Notes: generated by a model from the letters alone, not told the origin. A stretch of DNA of 64,000 nucleotides from Tethya wilhelma (GCA_964030475.1 CAXIPT010000001.1:19393228-19457227), one strand, 5' to 3'. Shown: positions 9,779 through 23,100, counted from the first letter of the stretch. A program made the numbers and translations.

Positions 9779-12744
9779 TTAGTAGGCATGAATGGCTGAA
9801 CTGTCCATACCCCCAATGGCTAGTAGTGAGCCCTGGAGAGCTAAAGCAGTTGCAGCATAAACTGGGAGATCTGCTAGTCTACTCCATGGAGATAGAGTTG
9901 CACCAGTTGATGGTGAAAGAGCATTTGAAATGAGTTGATCTAACGAGGCTGAGAATACTTGTTTAGAAAAACTAAATGAGCTTGTAAATCCTCCTAACAA
10001 GTAAACCATACTTCCTATAGTACAAGAAGTCAGGTCAGCATATGGCTCGGGGAGAGATGTGGTCTGGTACCACTGCTGACTGCTGGTGTTAAGGACTTGA
10101 ACTCTTGAGAGGTATGTTCCTTTGTCATCTTTCCCTCCAGCTACTAGTATGAATCTATTGTAAGAGATCACACAAGATTGAGTGGATGCTATGATCATGG
10201 GTGGGTATGGTTTGGTCCAAACATTATCTTGTTGGTCTAGGACATCAAGTTTCTTTCTTCTGATATAAGTAGAGTGGTGTATTCCTCCCACAACAATGAG
10301 CCGACACTGGTGAGCCACCATACCATACCAGTGGTAGTCAAGCATTGGGAGTGTCTTCATCTCATCATCATGTATGTCATACACCATCACAGTTCGAGAC
10401 TCTCCTCCTCCAATGTAGACTTTACTCCCAATGACGACTACATGTGGATATTGCTCTATTCCAACTGGCATGTCTCTGCCCTGCCTCCATTTTAACTTTA
10501 GTGGATGTTTCAATTGAGATACTGGTGTCTATAATAATTATTATAAGAGGCAAACGATGAGAATTTGAAGTTAGTGTCAATAATGCACATATATATATAT
10601 ATCAGCATTTGATAGAACCATAATTATGCACTAAGTTAGACTGGTCCCATTTCATTAAAAAAAAAATAATCAGACTTAACCTTTGTTTCTTGCAGCTGTA
10701 TCTGTAGTTCTCTTTCAAGCCTGCTAATGTCCGCATCTTTGTTCCTTAACTGAGCTACTTTGGCCTGTAGGTCAATTTCTTTACCTCTCAGGTCAGCCTG
10801 TGAATCAGTGAGAAAGTAGTAAGTGAAGTTAGTGTATGTAGACATATAATCAAAACCAACCATGATTGAAATAAAGTATACCTGAAGCTGTCTCAGTTGT
10901 TCCTGTAAACTGCCAACTCTCTCCTCATTTTCTTGCCTAATTCTCTCAGACTCTCTCTGAACTCTGACCTCCCTCTCCTCAGCTCTCTCTCTATCAGCCT
11001 GAAGAGAAATATATTCACTTGCTATAGTCATAGTAACTGTGATTCAGCTACTGCTGGATCACTGAATATCATACCTGTGTTTGGTTCAATCTGGTAGTGA
11101 GCTCTGCCAATTCATTTTGATACATCTCCTGCAGAATTAACACGTGTTGGTGACATACAATATTTAAAAGCTAAATATGTATACCTGTGCTTGATTCAAC
11201 ATGGTAGTCACCTGTTCTATTTCATTTCGATGTCCCTCCTAAAACAAAATGCATGGAAAATAATAATTATACACGATAAAACTGACAATACAGAATAGAT
11301 GACAGATGCTAAATACCTGTATTTGCTCCAGTTCATGCTGAAGTCTTCTGATCTCTCTGTCCTTTCTCCTCACTTCATTCTCAGACTGCTTGAGGGTCCT
11401 GGTCATGGCTACCTGCCTCATCAGGCCCAGCTTCATGACATCATATGAACCATAAGGTCCTTCAATCTGTGCCCTCATCTCTTCCAGAGTCCTCAGGAGT
11501 ACCTCAGTTGTTGGTCGTTGAGATGGAGTGTTGTGGAGACATTGTTTAATCAGTCGGACAAATGGATGCTCTTCTCTTTCTGGTAAGGATCTCTCCAGCT
11601 GTTCAAAGTACACCACGCGACGTTCCACTTCAGAACGACCCACCAGCCTCTCTGGATTGTCAGGATCTGGGTGGGTTGGTTCCAAAAGGTCTCCAGGAAA
11701 CACCTGTGAAGATGATACAATACTCCATATTAGATCAGATAGTTAAACAATAGGGATAGCTAATACTGTAAACTGCTTAATTTTCGAGGTTACTTGATTT
11801 TCGCGGATTGCGCTATTGCAAATTTTCATTGAATAAGTTTCATGGATTGATATCATTCGTGTGTGCACGCATATGAGCACACAATTTTTCGTTGAACAAT
11901 TTTCGCGGATAACGTTCGATCCACGAAAACCGCGAAAGTTAAGTACCACGAAAATTAAGCGGTATACGGTAAGTGTTGTCTAACCTGTAGTCCGGTGAAG
12001 AGGCCAAGATGACCAAATGAGAAGATATCCAGACTGGGACCGTATCGAGAAGCCATGCTCAGAGCTTCAGGAGACATGTACGTCAGAGTGCCTGGCAGTC
12101 GGGAAAGTGTCCTTGCTAACTGACCAGGTTGAAGGTTGACAATGCGAGAGTTGCCCAAATCAGTGATTTTAGCTGAAAAATAGGGAGTGAGTAAGACATT
12201 CTTTGCTGTCAAGTCCCTGTGAATGATGGGAGGGTCTCTTTGGTGGAGGTATAGAAGCCCCCTGGCTACATCCTCCAGAATGGATCTCTTCAGTGCCAGA
12301 GGGATGTTGGGTGCAGTTTCAAGGAGATCGTCCAGACTCCCTTCAAGTTTCTCCATCACTAGCACAGGCAACGTCGCTGGTGGTAGGAAACAGAGCCCAA
12401 GAAATAGAGTCACATTGGGATGACGAAGACTGGCCATCAGCTGACACTCTCGAACATACTTCTGTGCTACATCCTCTGCACCGTCATTTCCTCCTTCAAG
12501 CAACACCTCATGAATGGTTTTTCCAGCACACACCAGTCCACCAACTTTAATCTACACATCAAACACACATCCATCATTGAAATAACACTGTGTCTAGATC
12601 AGAGGGTGTTTTGCAGTTTACCTCTTCAACTGAGCCATAGGATCCTGTTCCCAGCTGTCTACCAGTGGGTTGGGTATCTCTCATGATAAAGGGACGTAGG
12701 TTAGGATCATTTTGAAGAGCACGCAACTGTCGTCTAAGAGCCAT
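9779..12744 (-). CDS. Protein kinase-coiled coil-Kelch fusion, copy 1
   Basis: Exons: 12744-12622, 12551-11985, 11703-11317 (kinase), 11238-11185 and 11128-11075 (54 nt each), 10998-10882 and 10797-10681 (117 nt each), 10528-9779 (Kelch). All join in phase 0, giving about 722 residues. Kinase: G-T-G-S-Y-G-S-V near residue 33, Lys in C-A-G-K near 52, H-R-D-L-T-A-K-N near 152, D-L-G near 172, Y-M-S-P-E-A-L after it. The coiled coil is rich in E, R and Q. Five Kelch repeats follow. The frame ends at a TAA (9779-9781) where copy 3 has CAA and copy 2 AAA, and homologous sequence for the last blade continues to about 9613. So the propeller is one blade short. The start is 97 bp from the Wntless start on the other strand. 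Confidence 0.75.
11764..11972. mobile_element. Palindromic MITE in kinase intron 2
   Basis: The ends TACTGTAAACTGCTTAATTTTCG and CGAAAATTAAGCGGTATACGGTA are inverted repeats. The inside repeats TTTTCGCGGAT and its complement. Non-coding; absent from the same intron of copy 3. Confidence 0.75.
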
Positions 12745-12840
12745 AGTCTATGTTCTTTGCAGCTCTTCGGTAAAGGGTCGTCTAAAACATTGGCAAACGT
12801 GTCAGCTGTAAAATAAAACCACTGACCCGTTCTGTAGATC
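12745..12840. promoter_or_regulatory. Shared promoter, kinase-Kelch / Wntless
   Basis: Only 96 bp separate the two divergent start codons, so both 5' ends and core promoters must lie here or overlap the first exons. No TATA box is evident. Role is inferred from geometry. Confidence 0.5.
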
Positions 12841-13393
12841 ATGATGGCTGTTATTGAAGAGAGGAGTCGTGTGTGGCAGCTGCTACTGATATCCGCCATT
12901 TTAGTGGGTGCAACAACACTCTTCATGATCATTGGAGCTCTTGGTAAGCTTACTGAAATTATATTCATGAGTAAATTTGTTACTAAATTTGTCAGTAGCT
13001 ACTTGCAGCTTTGTTATACTTAGTGTATGCTCTGATTAAACATTACCCCTAAAACGTTAAATTTTAATGTTGATTTTTTACCTCCTCATTTCAGGCCCTG
13101 TCTCCAGTCAGGGGACCTACAGTGTGATGTCGATGTGTGTGGTCCCTGATGCATCTGAGCACATTCGTGGTGAGGGAAATCCTCTTATTGATGAAACCAC
13201 ATGCAGTGAAGTTGGTCAACCCCTCTACGAACCATCACTGGATGAGCTTCAAGTGTACCCACCGAAAAACGTCATCTTTCACGCCCAGATTCCTTTCATG
13301 AAACGTCACGTGATGACACGACTTTTTCACTTTCTCATTGCTGATCTTGGGATAAGGTTTACCTCCAGTGATTATACCTCAACCATGATGAGT

Positions 13394-13467
<74 letters not shown>

Positions 13468-14646
13468 TTCACTTCTATTTCCTCTTTTAGAGTATGGACT
13501 AAATACACTGCGCTTTGAAGTGGTTCTCGGTCACAGACCAGGGATCAAAGGTCAATGGGAGAGGATGACCAAAGGCAATGTGACTAGGACCATCAATTGT
13601 CATCATAATAAAAAGGTGATTAATAAAACATCACTTTTATTAATTGTCCTTCTCAAAATGGAGGTTCTTGAATTAATGGTGACTAGTCAGATTATTGCTG
13701 CAGACAATTCATTGACAAGTATGCTTTGATGTCTAGTGTACATGTGTTAAAATGGCACCATCCCTTGTAGACATTGATTAGTTCAAATTTCTGAACCTCT
13801 ACTGTCAAATGTTTACAAGAAGTAAGCTTCCAGCTGTCCTTTCATGCATTGAGAATTATTGTAGGGTGATATATCAGTATAATAATTATTGTGTGGAAAT
13901 TTTGTCCATTTCATTGGTCAGTCAGTTGGTATGTTGGTTTCCATGCACACGCTGTGACAGGGAGTCTTGACTTGTGATCACCTGCCTCTCTTTGAACTGG
14001 GCAGCTGCCACTTCAGACAGTATGTTGTCAACCTGGCCTTCCCCACACTGCCTCTGGCCAACACCCTCCCTCAGTACGACAATCTTGCTCCAATTTCTAA
14101 GATGCACGTTTACGTAAGTTAATTCTTTCTTCATACCAAGTCTTGTTCATATGATCTCTGGCCAAGATCTTTATTTCTTATAATCTAGGCAAGCTTTTGA
14201 CTGCTTATCATTAATTTTTCTGACTGTGTAAACACATTTATTATATGACTAGTGTTCTATAAGCAATCTGATTGGTCAGTAGCTGGGCAATATTCTCCCA
14301 TATTGCACGGAAGGTTATTGCACACTTTTTAATTATCACTACAAGATCTACATGTTAGAGACATGGGTCAATTTACATAGCTAGTAACCACAGGTACTGT
14401 ATACAGCTGCAGCTATACCTACACATAGTGCATACTGGTTTGTGTTCAAGTGGCCGTGGTTTGTTGCTGAAGAATAATTATCATAAAGTCATATAATAAA
14501 TCTATTATTGCACTCCAAAGTCGGGCAATATTGGGGAAATATTCAGCTCTTGAGCTCTGTATTGTCCCTCCCGTTGGTCGGGCCAATACTGCCACTCTCG
14601 AGCTGAATATTTCCCCATATTGCCCTCCCAGTCATGCAATAATATA

Positions 14647-14691
<45 letters not shown>

Positions 14692-15679
14692 CAGGAGGTC
14701 CATCAAAACGCCGGCTTCACCAAGATGTGGTTGGCTCTCAAGTCTCTCCTCCTGCCCATCAGTGCAGCTGCTCTTCTCTGGTTCAGAAGACGGCTGCAAC
14801 AAGTCAAGGCTGACTCTCACCACACCTACACCGTCTCTCTGATAGAGGAGTGAGTGATATGGGTGACAACTGGAGCACTAGCTTTCAAATTGTTGGTTTA
14901 CGTACAGCATGTTGGTTTGTAGCTTGTGTCTAAAGAGTTTTGTAACTGCAGTGTTAAAAGTTTAAGTTTAGGTGGTAGCTATTTGACTTTATGGGATATG
15001 TATGACTCTAACATTTTCATCAAAGAATTTCATCTTATACCCACACACACAGGTTGTTGCTGTTCTTGGGCTCCACTCTGGTCCTGTACAATGGTGAGAG
15101 AATGTCTGCCTTAATTCAATTAGTGGCTAGCTAACTAGACTAACTCTAATTGCTTAATTACATTAAATTGTCTGCCTTGGACACATGTGCACAATCATGG
15201 ATACATGTAGCTCCACATTTTAAAATTAACCCTTTTGTTTTAATCTTAACCCTTTTGCAGTTCCATTTGGGTTCCTCTCCCTTTACTTCAACTGCCCCTG
15301 GCTATTAGTTTTTAACGACTTCAGACAAGGTCTATTTATAGCTGCGCTATTTTCGTTCTGGATCATTTTCGTCGGAGAACATCATCCAGACAGGAGTGGC
15401 CCCACCCACATTGGTTGCTACTGGAAACAGCTGGGTGTGGTTGCAGTGTCGTGTATATTCTTGTTTGTCTACGAATTTTGTGAAAGGTATATAACTTTTT
15501 CTATTATGTCATAATGATGTCATTATTGGTTACATCATTATTATGTCATCCTTATTGCAGAGGCATCCAAGTAATGTTCCCATTTTATAGCATTTGGGGC
15601 AACTGGCTGAGTACCTATTTTGCAGTGAGTTGAAAAACTAGATTAGCAAATGAAATAGAATAAAGACATTTGGTCAACT

Positions 15680-15722
<43 letters not shown>

Positions 15723-16870
15723 NNNNNNNNNNNNNNNNNNNNNNNNNNNNNNNNNNNNNNNNNNNNNNNNNNNNNNNNNNNNNNNNNNNNNNNNNNNNNN
15801 NNNNNNNNNNNNNNNNNNNNNNNNNNNNNNNNNNNNNNNNNNNNNNNNNNNNNNNNNNNNNNNNNNNNNNNNNNNNNNNNNNNNNNNNNNNNNNNNNNNN
15901 NNNNNNNNNNNNNNNNNNNNNNNNNNNNNNNNNNNNNNNNNNNNNNNNNNNNNNNNNNNNNNNNNNNNNNNNNNNNNNNNNNNNNNNNNNNNNNNNNNNN
16001 NNNNNNNNNNNNNNNNNNNNNNNNNNNNNNNNNNNNNNNNNNNNNNNNNNNNNNNNNNNNNNNNNNNNNNNNNNNNNNNNNNNNNNNNNNNNNNNNNNNN
16101 NNNNNNNNNNNNNNNNNNNNNNNNNNNNNNNNNNNNNNNNNNNNNNNNNNNNNNNNNNNNNNNNNNNNNNNNNNNNNNNNNNNNNNNNNNNNNNNNNNNN
16201 NNNNNNNNNNNNNNNNNNNNNNNNNNNNNNNNNNNNNNNNNNNNNNNNNNNNNNNNNNNNNNNNNNNNNNNNNNNNNNNNNNNNNNNNNNNNNNNNNNNN
16301 NNNNNNNNNNNNNNNNNNNNNNNNNNNNNNNNNNNNNNNNNNNNNNNNNNNNNNNNNNNNNNNNNNNNNNNNNNNNNNNNNNNNNNNNNNNNNNNNNNNN
16401 NNNNNNNNNNNNNNNNNNNNNNNNNNNNNNNNNNNNNNNNNNNNNNNNNNNNNNNNNNNNNNNNNNNNNNNNNNNNNNNNNNNNNNNNNNNNNNNNNNNN
16501 NNNNNNNNNNNNNNNNNNNNNNNNNNNNNNNNNCCCCCCCCCCCCCCCCTTACAGGTGCCCTGTTGACTGGCAATTATGGGATGTGGAATGCCTACAGTG
16601 TCCTCATGATGATCCTCTACGCCCCCTCACTCAAGAAGGGTACAGTTGTTGCATATGTTTATGCATAAAAATTTTGTCTACATAACACTTTTTGTATTAT
16701 ACCGTCAATGGTATAATTTTTTTCATATTGTTGAAAATTGTTCAAGGCCTAAGCTTTTGTTCATGTCATTCATCATTTCAGGTTCAACCAGTTCTAGTAA
16801 ACCTGTTCACCAGGATCAGGATGACGATAAGGCACTGCAGCAGTTTCTCTCAAAACAAGCTCAAGAATAA
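12841..16870 (+). CDS. WLS: Wntless (Wnt cargo receptor), middle in a gap
   Basis: Exons: 12841-12943, 13095-13391, 13491-13615, 13961-14113, 14695-14849, 15053-15093, 15261-15486, 15561-15624, then a gap, then 16556-16639 and 16782-16870. The first eight join in frame to 388 codons. Wntless carries lipid-modified Wnt from Golgi to the cell surface. Family signatures: a first membrane segment after [16 protein letters not shown] before TM2, F-N-D-F-R-Q-G and [23 protein letters not shown], and near the end [11 protein letters not shown]. About 95 residues (two or so membrane segments), by comparison with the roughly 540-residue family, fall in the N gap. The C-terminal tail after Y-A-P-S is short and lacks the aromatic endocytic motif known in vertebrates, as far as visible. 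Confidence 0.93.
13392..13463. repeat. (GA)n microsatellite at Wntless intron 2 donor
   Basis: The run begins right at the GTGAGA donor of exon 2 and fills most of the intron. Translation through it gives a false E-R repeat. Confidence 0.95.
14528..14640. repeat. Inverted repeat in Wntless intron 4
   Basis: GCAATATTGGGGAAATATTC...CTTGAGC is mirrored by GCTGAATATTTCCCCATATTGC. Arms of about 30 bp and a short loop. A third, shorter GGGCAATATT piece at 14286 may belong to the same decayed element. Confidence 0.7.
15685..15722. repeat. (CT)n tract bordering the gap
   Basis: The CT run stops at the first N. The assembly very probably broke at this microsatellite. Confidence 0.95.
15723..16533. 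other. Assembly gap (811 N)
   Basis: Unknown bases between a CT run and a poly-C run. It hides one or more Wntless exons. Confidence 1.
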
Positions 16871-17399
16871 ACACAAGCTCCATATTGAAAGTTGAAAAGT
16901 GAATTAACTCACACAACATTGTACATCATGCAATCAGACTTCACTTAAAAATTATAATCACATCCATTTTGTACATGAATCACCAATCTCTATTTTTTTT
17001 TTTGTTATAAGCCCAGGTTTTAGAATCTAGTTATACCAACTGATAGCTGTTTTAGAGCAGAATTGTGAGCTAAAAATTAACAACAGTTTATCATAATAAT
17101 ACAGCAATATGTGAGTATAATAAAAATTCACGGTTTACATGAATCAAGACGGATAATCAATTTATTGAAATTAATAACTAGAGAGATGGGTTAGCTGATA
17201 CTGTACAATTGTGCCAATGCAAGATATATAACAATTAATAGCAGAACTGATAAACAACACAACAGATCAAAGAGAATAGCAAACAGAAGGTCTAAACAAT
17301 TGGAGATGGAAAATCAAAATTCAATCAAGGAGAAGGGAATTAAAAAGAGTCAAACTCAAAGCCAGTCAAGTGAGTAAATGTGTACAGCCATTTTTTCTT
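16871..17399. other. Tail-to-tail intergenic region, Wntless / PDZ scaffold
   Basis: AT-rich, with AATAAAAA-like signals such as ATAATAAAAATTC near 17117. It should hold both 3' UTRs. No other feature seen. Confidence 0.5.
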
Positions 17400-20075
17400 C
17401 TAGTCCGAAGACAGTACTGTCAGTTCAACATCGCCTTGCAAACATTTGAGCGTTTCCACTGCATAGTCTTTTGTCACATTCTCAAAACTGATTCCATTCA
17501 CAGCCAAAAGAAGATCACCTTTCTTCAAGCGTCCATCTTTCCCAGCTGCCCCCTTCTCAAAGACACTCTTGATGTAGATGGGGAGGTCCCCCTGGGGGGT
17601 ACCTTTGCCCCCCACGATACTGAATCCTAGACCCGAGGGACCACGATGAAGACGAATGATTTTTAGTCTGTAAGGGTGTTTGATGGAAGAGAATTTGTGA
17701 GGTTGTGTGTGTGTACAACTAAGAGATCTCTGCCAATGAGTTCTACTATTCTATTATTCTACTATTCTATTTCGTGGGGGAAAATTTTTGCAAATTTCGC
17801 GGTTTGGCAGCTTTCCGCGAAAATTTTCCCCTATAAAATTTGTAAGGTACAGTGTATGTGGTCGTCACGTAATGTTGAGACACAATCCACGAAAATTTTC
17901 CCCGTGGATTTCTATTCAATTAAGACAAAAACGCAAAAATTTTCCCCCACAAAAATTTCCGGCTATAGAGGTATTGGATGACACAAAACATCCAAATATG
18001 GAAGCAAAAACACGCCATCCATTATTGGATGACACAAAACATCCAAATATGGATGATAATAGATTACTTCATTTCTCTATAGAGGGAACAGATAAAAATC
18101 ATCCAATTTTGGATGAAAATTTCATTCAAGGAAATTAACATCCAATTATGGATGATTATTTGGGGTCTAGAATCATCCAAAGTTGGATGATGACCATACC
18201 TGGGCTATACGGTATTCTAGTACCGTAAGCTCAATGGTAAGAACATTCAAAAGGCATGAATCTCAGATAGAGTATAGATTTTTTTCCCCTTTGAATTTTA
18301 TGTAGCTATTATGGCAATGCTCTGTCAAATCAGATTCTAAAAAAATTTATCCTAAAATTCTCTATTATGTTAGTAACGAAAGGAGCTGCTAATGACTCAC
18401 TCATGGTCCCTCTCCTCATCATCCTCCTCCGGGCTGATGGGCATGTCGATGTCCACCTCCCCACCCACTCTGAACCTAGAGGACGTGGCACCGTACTGCT
18501 GGTACCCTCCCCCTCCCCTGACGGAGGGTGCAAAGTCCGGGTTACTATTGCCATAGTTACCACCGTTGGTCTGGAAGAGGGGACGGGTTGGTCCTGACTG
18601 GGAGTAGGGAGGGGGCTCTCTGTCATGACCTGGATAAAGAGAGAGAAACAAATTTTGTTTAGTATTGCAAGAACGACCTTTGACTTTGATAGAAACACAG
18701 TTAACCAAAGTCCATCTGGTTTGAGAATGCCACCGGAAGTGAAATAATAAGATTCATGTCATACTTTTCTTATGGGATAAAATAGCTTACACTTGACTGG
18801 TAAGGTGTAGGAAGCTGGAAAAGCAACCAAAAGAACAGGGAGAACAAGCGCTTTCAAATGGTGCTTGAAATTTTGAAATCGTTCGGATAATATTTGATTT
18901 TTTTCTACCGGCATTCTTAAACCAGATGGACTTTAGTGTTGACCAGCCTCCAGTAGATTTGCAGTGCTAGACAACTGGACCAAAAGTTACTTATCTTTAC
19001 CTGTTGGTAGGCTGTATGGGTAGTCAGGGGGAGGTCTGGACTGCATGGCCCCTCGATGAGGGGGGTCCATTTCTACTGGTCCCCCGTACTCTGGTTGTGA
19101 AGAAGGAGGAGAAGTGGAAGTACGTTGATGTTGCACCGTCAGAGAGACACTTCCTTGACAACTCTATGAATCTCAGATAGAGTATAGATTTTTTTCCCCT
19201 TTGAATTTTATGTAGCTATTATGGCAATGCTCTGTCAAATCAGATTCTAAAAAAATTTATCCTAAAATTCTCTATTATGTTAGTAACGAAAGGAGCTGCT
19301 AATGACTCACTCATGGTCCCTCTCCTCATCATCCTCCTCCGGGCTGATGGGCATGTCGATGTCCACCTCCCCACCCACTCTGAACCTAGAGGACGTGGCA
19401 CCGTACTGCTGGTACCCTCCCCCTCCCCTGACGGAGGGTGCAAAGTCCGGGTTACTATTGCCATAGTTACCACCGTTGGTCTGGAAGAGGGGACGGGTTG
19501 GTCCTGACTGGGAGTAGGGAGGGGGCTCTCTGTCATGACCTGGATAAAGAGAGAGAAACAAATTTTGTTTAGTATTGCAAGAACGACCTTTGACTTTGAT
19601 AGAAACACAGTTAACCAAAGTCCATCTGGTTTGAGAATGCCACCGGAAGTGAAATAATAAGATTCATGTCATACTTTTCTTATGGGATAAAATAGCTTAC
19701 ACTTGACTGGTAAGGTGTAGGAAGCTGGAAAAGCAACCAAAAGAACAGGGAGAACAAGCGCTTTCAAATGGTGCTTGAAATTTTGAAATCGTTCGGATAA
19801 TATTTGATTTTTTTCTACCGGCATTCTTAAACCAGATGGACTTTAGTGTTGACCAGCCTCCAGTAGATTTGCAGTGCTAGACAACTGGACCAAAAGTTAC
19901 TTATCTTTACCTGTTGGTAGGCTGTATGGGTAGTCAGGGGGAGGTCTGGACTGCATGGCCCCTCGATGAGGGGGGTCCATTTCTACTGGTCCCCCGTACT
20001 CTGGTTGTGAAGAAGGAGGAGAAGTGGAAGTACGTTGATGTTGCACCGTCAGAGAGACACTTCCTTGACAACTCT

Positions 20076-20138
<63 letters not shown>

Positions 20139-23100
20139 AAAGATTGCTTAAAAAACTGGTCACTAGGTTGACTAGATTGTAATACTGCATTGAACAGTGT
20201 CCAATGCTAACACTCACACCCACACACACACCTGTAAAAGTCGCACTACAAAGTTCTGAGAGGAGTTATAAATATCCTGTCCGTTGATGGCCTGGATCTT
20301 GTCCCCTGGTCGTATCCTCCCATCAACATAGGCGGCCTTCTTCTCCACCACCTGCTGGACGTAGACACCAGGCCGGTCCTCCTGCTCACAGATGAGAAGG
20401 CCCAGGCCTCCTCTTTCAGGTTTTAGCAGCTCCACTGTCTCTATCTCACCAGAGCCAATGGGAGAGGTGGGCACTGAAATGGGATTAAGAGAACACTGTG
20501 AGGTGTGTTTATCTAGGAATAATAGGCCTATAAGTATCATGCCAAAGATGTACACAAAAATGACTAGTTTTACAAAAACAATTAATCATTAACAGAGGAA
20601 AGATGGTTGCAATACTTGGTGTTACACAGCACCAATAGCAATTGAAAATAAATAAACCACAAGAATTTAATATATTGGTGCTGTGCAACACCAAGTAACA
20701 ACCAACAATTCCACAATTTAGAGTTGCTGTTGTTTGTCACACACACACACACACACCCACACACCAACCTTCTCCATGTAGCACCGTGGCTGCTCTATTG
20801 GGATCTCTCATCACCCTCAACCTGACTGTGGAGGAAGATCGCTGGAGAGCCTGAAGTGCCTCGTCCCTCGTAAGTCCACTCATCGAGACATCGTTCACCT
20901 TGAGGATCTGATCGCCTGGCTTCAGTCGGCCGTCCTTCGAGGCAGGACTGTCCGGGAGGATTTTCTGGATGTAGACCCCTTCGAGGATGGAGTCTGCCCC
21001 GCCTGTGATGATGACACCGAGCACTTGAGACTGTTTGAAGATGACAATCTCACACTCTTTGAATGGGTCGATAACTGAGGGAGAAAATGGAGAGGAGATA
21101 ATATTATGACGACAAGTACCTTATAATAATACAGTAGCTATTCATATCAAGAAATTTTGCAGGAAATTTTATAGACCTACAATTTTGCTTCTTTCTAAAT
21201 TAAACTTTGGGGCAGGATATATTTTTAAATATACTGTATGTAACATACATCAGATTGTACAGATCGGTATACATACTTTATCATTAAAAAAAAAAAAATG
21301 CTCCCAAATTTGGGCCTGCTAAAAATACTGTTTGGCAAAACAAAACATGCAACAATGATGCAAGTAAGATTTAGTTCCCTATACCTGTCTGTTTGTCAAA
21401 GTTCAGCAGGCCTTGCTCCATGTCTCTCTCAGTGAAAGGGTGTGAGTTTCGGTTCGAATACTGAGAGCTGCGATTGGACTCAGGTTGAGCTCCACCCACT
21501 TTGAAGCTGGTGGCAGTAGCTCCACCCCCTACCACACCTTCCACATGACTGTCATGTGATGCAGCATTCCTGTCGTAATCAACACTAACTGGACGTCTTC
21601 GGGAGGACTTGAGGGAAGCTGAGGAGAGAGAAAAACTTTGAAACAAGCAAACTTCAAAAAGAACAAACATTTCATATCATATTGAGACTCCAATGTAATG
21701 TATACTTATATGCATTTATTGAAACTGAAAGTGAATAAATGAATTAAACAGTCTAGATCATGTTGAGACTAAGATACAGCCATATCCATATCACAAAATC
21801 TTGCACACAAGATAAGAAAAAATCAACTTTCATTCGATATTCGACTCACTCTTCTTCTTCCTCAGGACCACTCCCTCTGGTATCTGGGCCGACTTGTGGT
21901 CCCCCTTCAAAGTGGGCAGTGGCTGTTCCCCCGTCCCTCCTAGAGCCCCTAACACCTCTCCTCCGTACTGCTGGTACTGCTGGGAGAGTGCTGCCAGACT
22001 GGAGGCTGATCTCATGGCAACCACCAGCGTGACGTGACCACGCCCTCTAGCCTGCTGAATCAGCACTCTAGCCTATGATAATATACAGTATGTAACTAAT
22101 AGTAATAGTAGATAGTAAAACAAAAGTCATACTGTACAGCAGGTAAATTGGGCAGACTTAAAATATAGCAAATTCACATTTTAGCATGATTGGTGATGTA
22201 ATTCTGTACGCTAATTGTCTATATGCATGTGTGTATGTATTTACCCACTACACGGTAAGTAAAAATCTTACCTTCTCAAAAGCGTATCCAAGGATCTTCT
22301 GGTTGTCGACGGAGAGGACCTGGTCCCCCACCTGGAGTCGTCCATCCAGGTCGGCTGGCCCTCGTGGGGAGATGCTTCCGATGATGACAGAGGGACTGCT
22401 CCCCTGCTCACACTTCTCGATGGTGAAACCGAAACCTTTCTTGTCTTCCCTCCTCAGTGTGATGGCTTGGACTTGGGCAAGACCTTCCAGACTGATGTCA
22501 CTACCACCGGGAGTGTGCTGGGTCTGTGGGGGGGGAGGGGGATAGAGGTGGGTGAATGAAATAATTATGACAAAATATATAATAAAATTATTGCAGCTAC
22601 ACAATATACATACAACAAAAAGTCTTAGATTGCTTATCTGTTAATATCAAACTTTTCTCTACTAAATGCTGTAGATGGAGAAATTATCAACTTACTGTAG
22701 TAAGCTGGAATTACCGATATTTTCCTTAAATTAAAAAAACTGAACTTGATTGGAGAACTATTCAATAGCTACGAATCAAAGTAAAGCAAATTTTCAAACA
22801 CTCTAAAACCAGTCAACCCGGGCTTACCAGTTGTATCCCTCCACTGCTGCTATTGTTGTGGTTCCTCCGAGGGTTCATGTGCTGCCTCAGCAGAATGAAC
22901 CTCACAGTGGGCGGGGCGTTCCTCAGTAGCTCCTGCACCTCCTGCTGACTGAGACCCACCACATTGGTGTCATTCACCTTCAGAATCATATCTCCCCACT
23001 TGATTCGGTTACACTTCTCCGCCACGCCTCCCTTCTGTATACCCATGATCACGATTCCTTGGATACTATCCTTGTTGGTGTTGGCCACGATACTCAATCC

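Noticed and set aside
13067..13729. 220-codon + frame with an E-R repeat
   Set aside because: It reads through a (GA)n intron; the true product splices 13391 to 13491 and is Wntless.
15615..16668. Long open frames through the N gap on both strands
   Set aside because: They consist of unknown residues and CT/GA translation; no coding evidence.
18330..18708. Separate small genes at 18.3-18.7 and 19.2-19.6 kb
   Set aside because: They are the two copies of exon 17 of the PDZ gene extended into introns.
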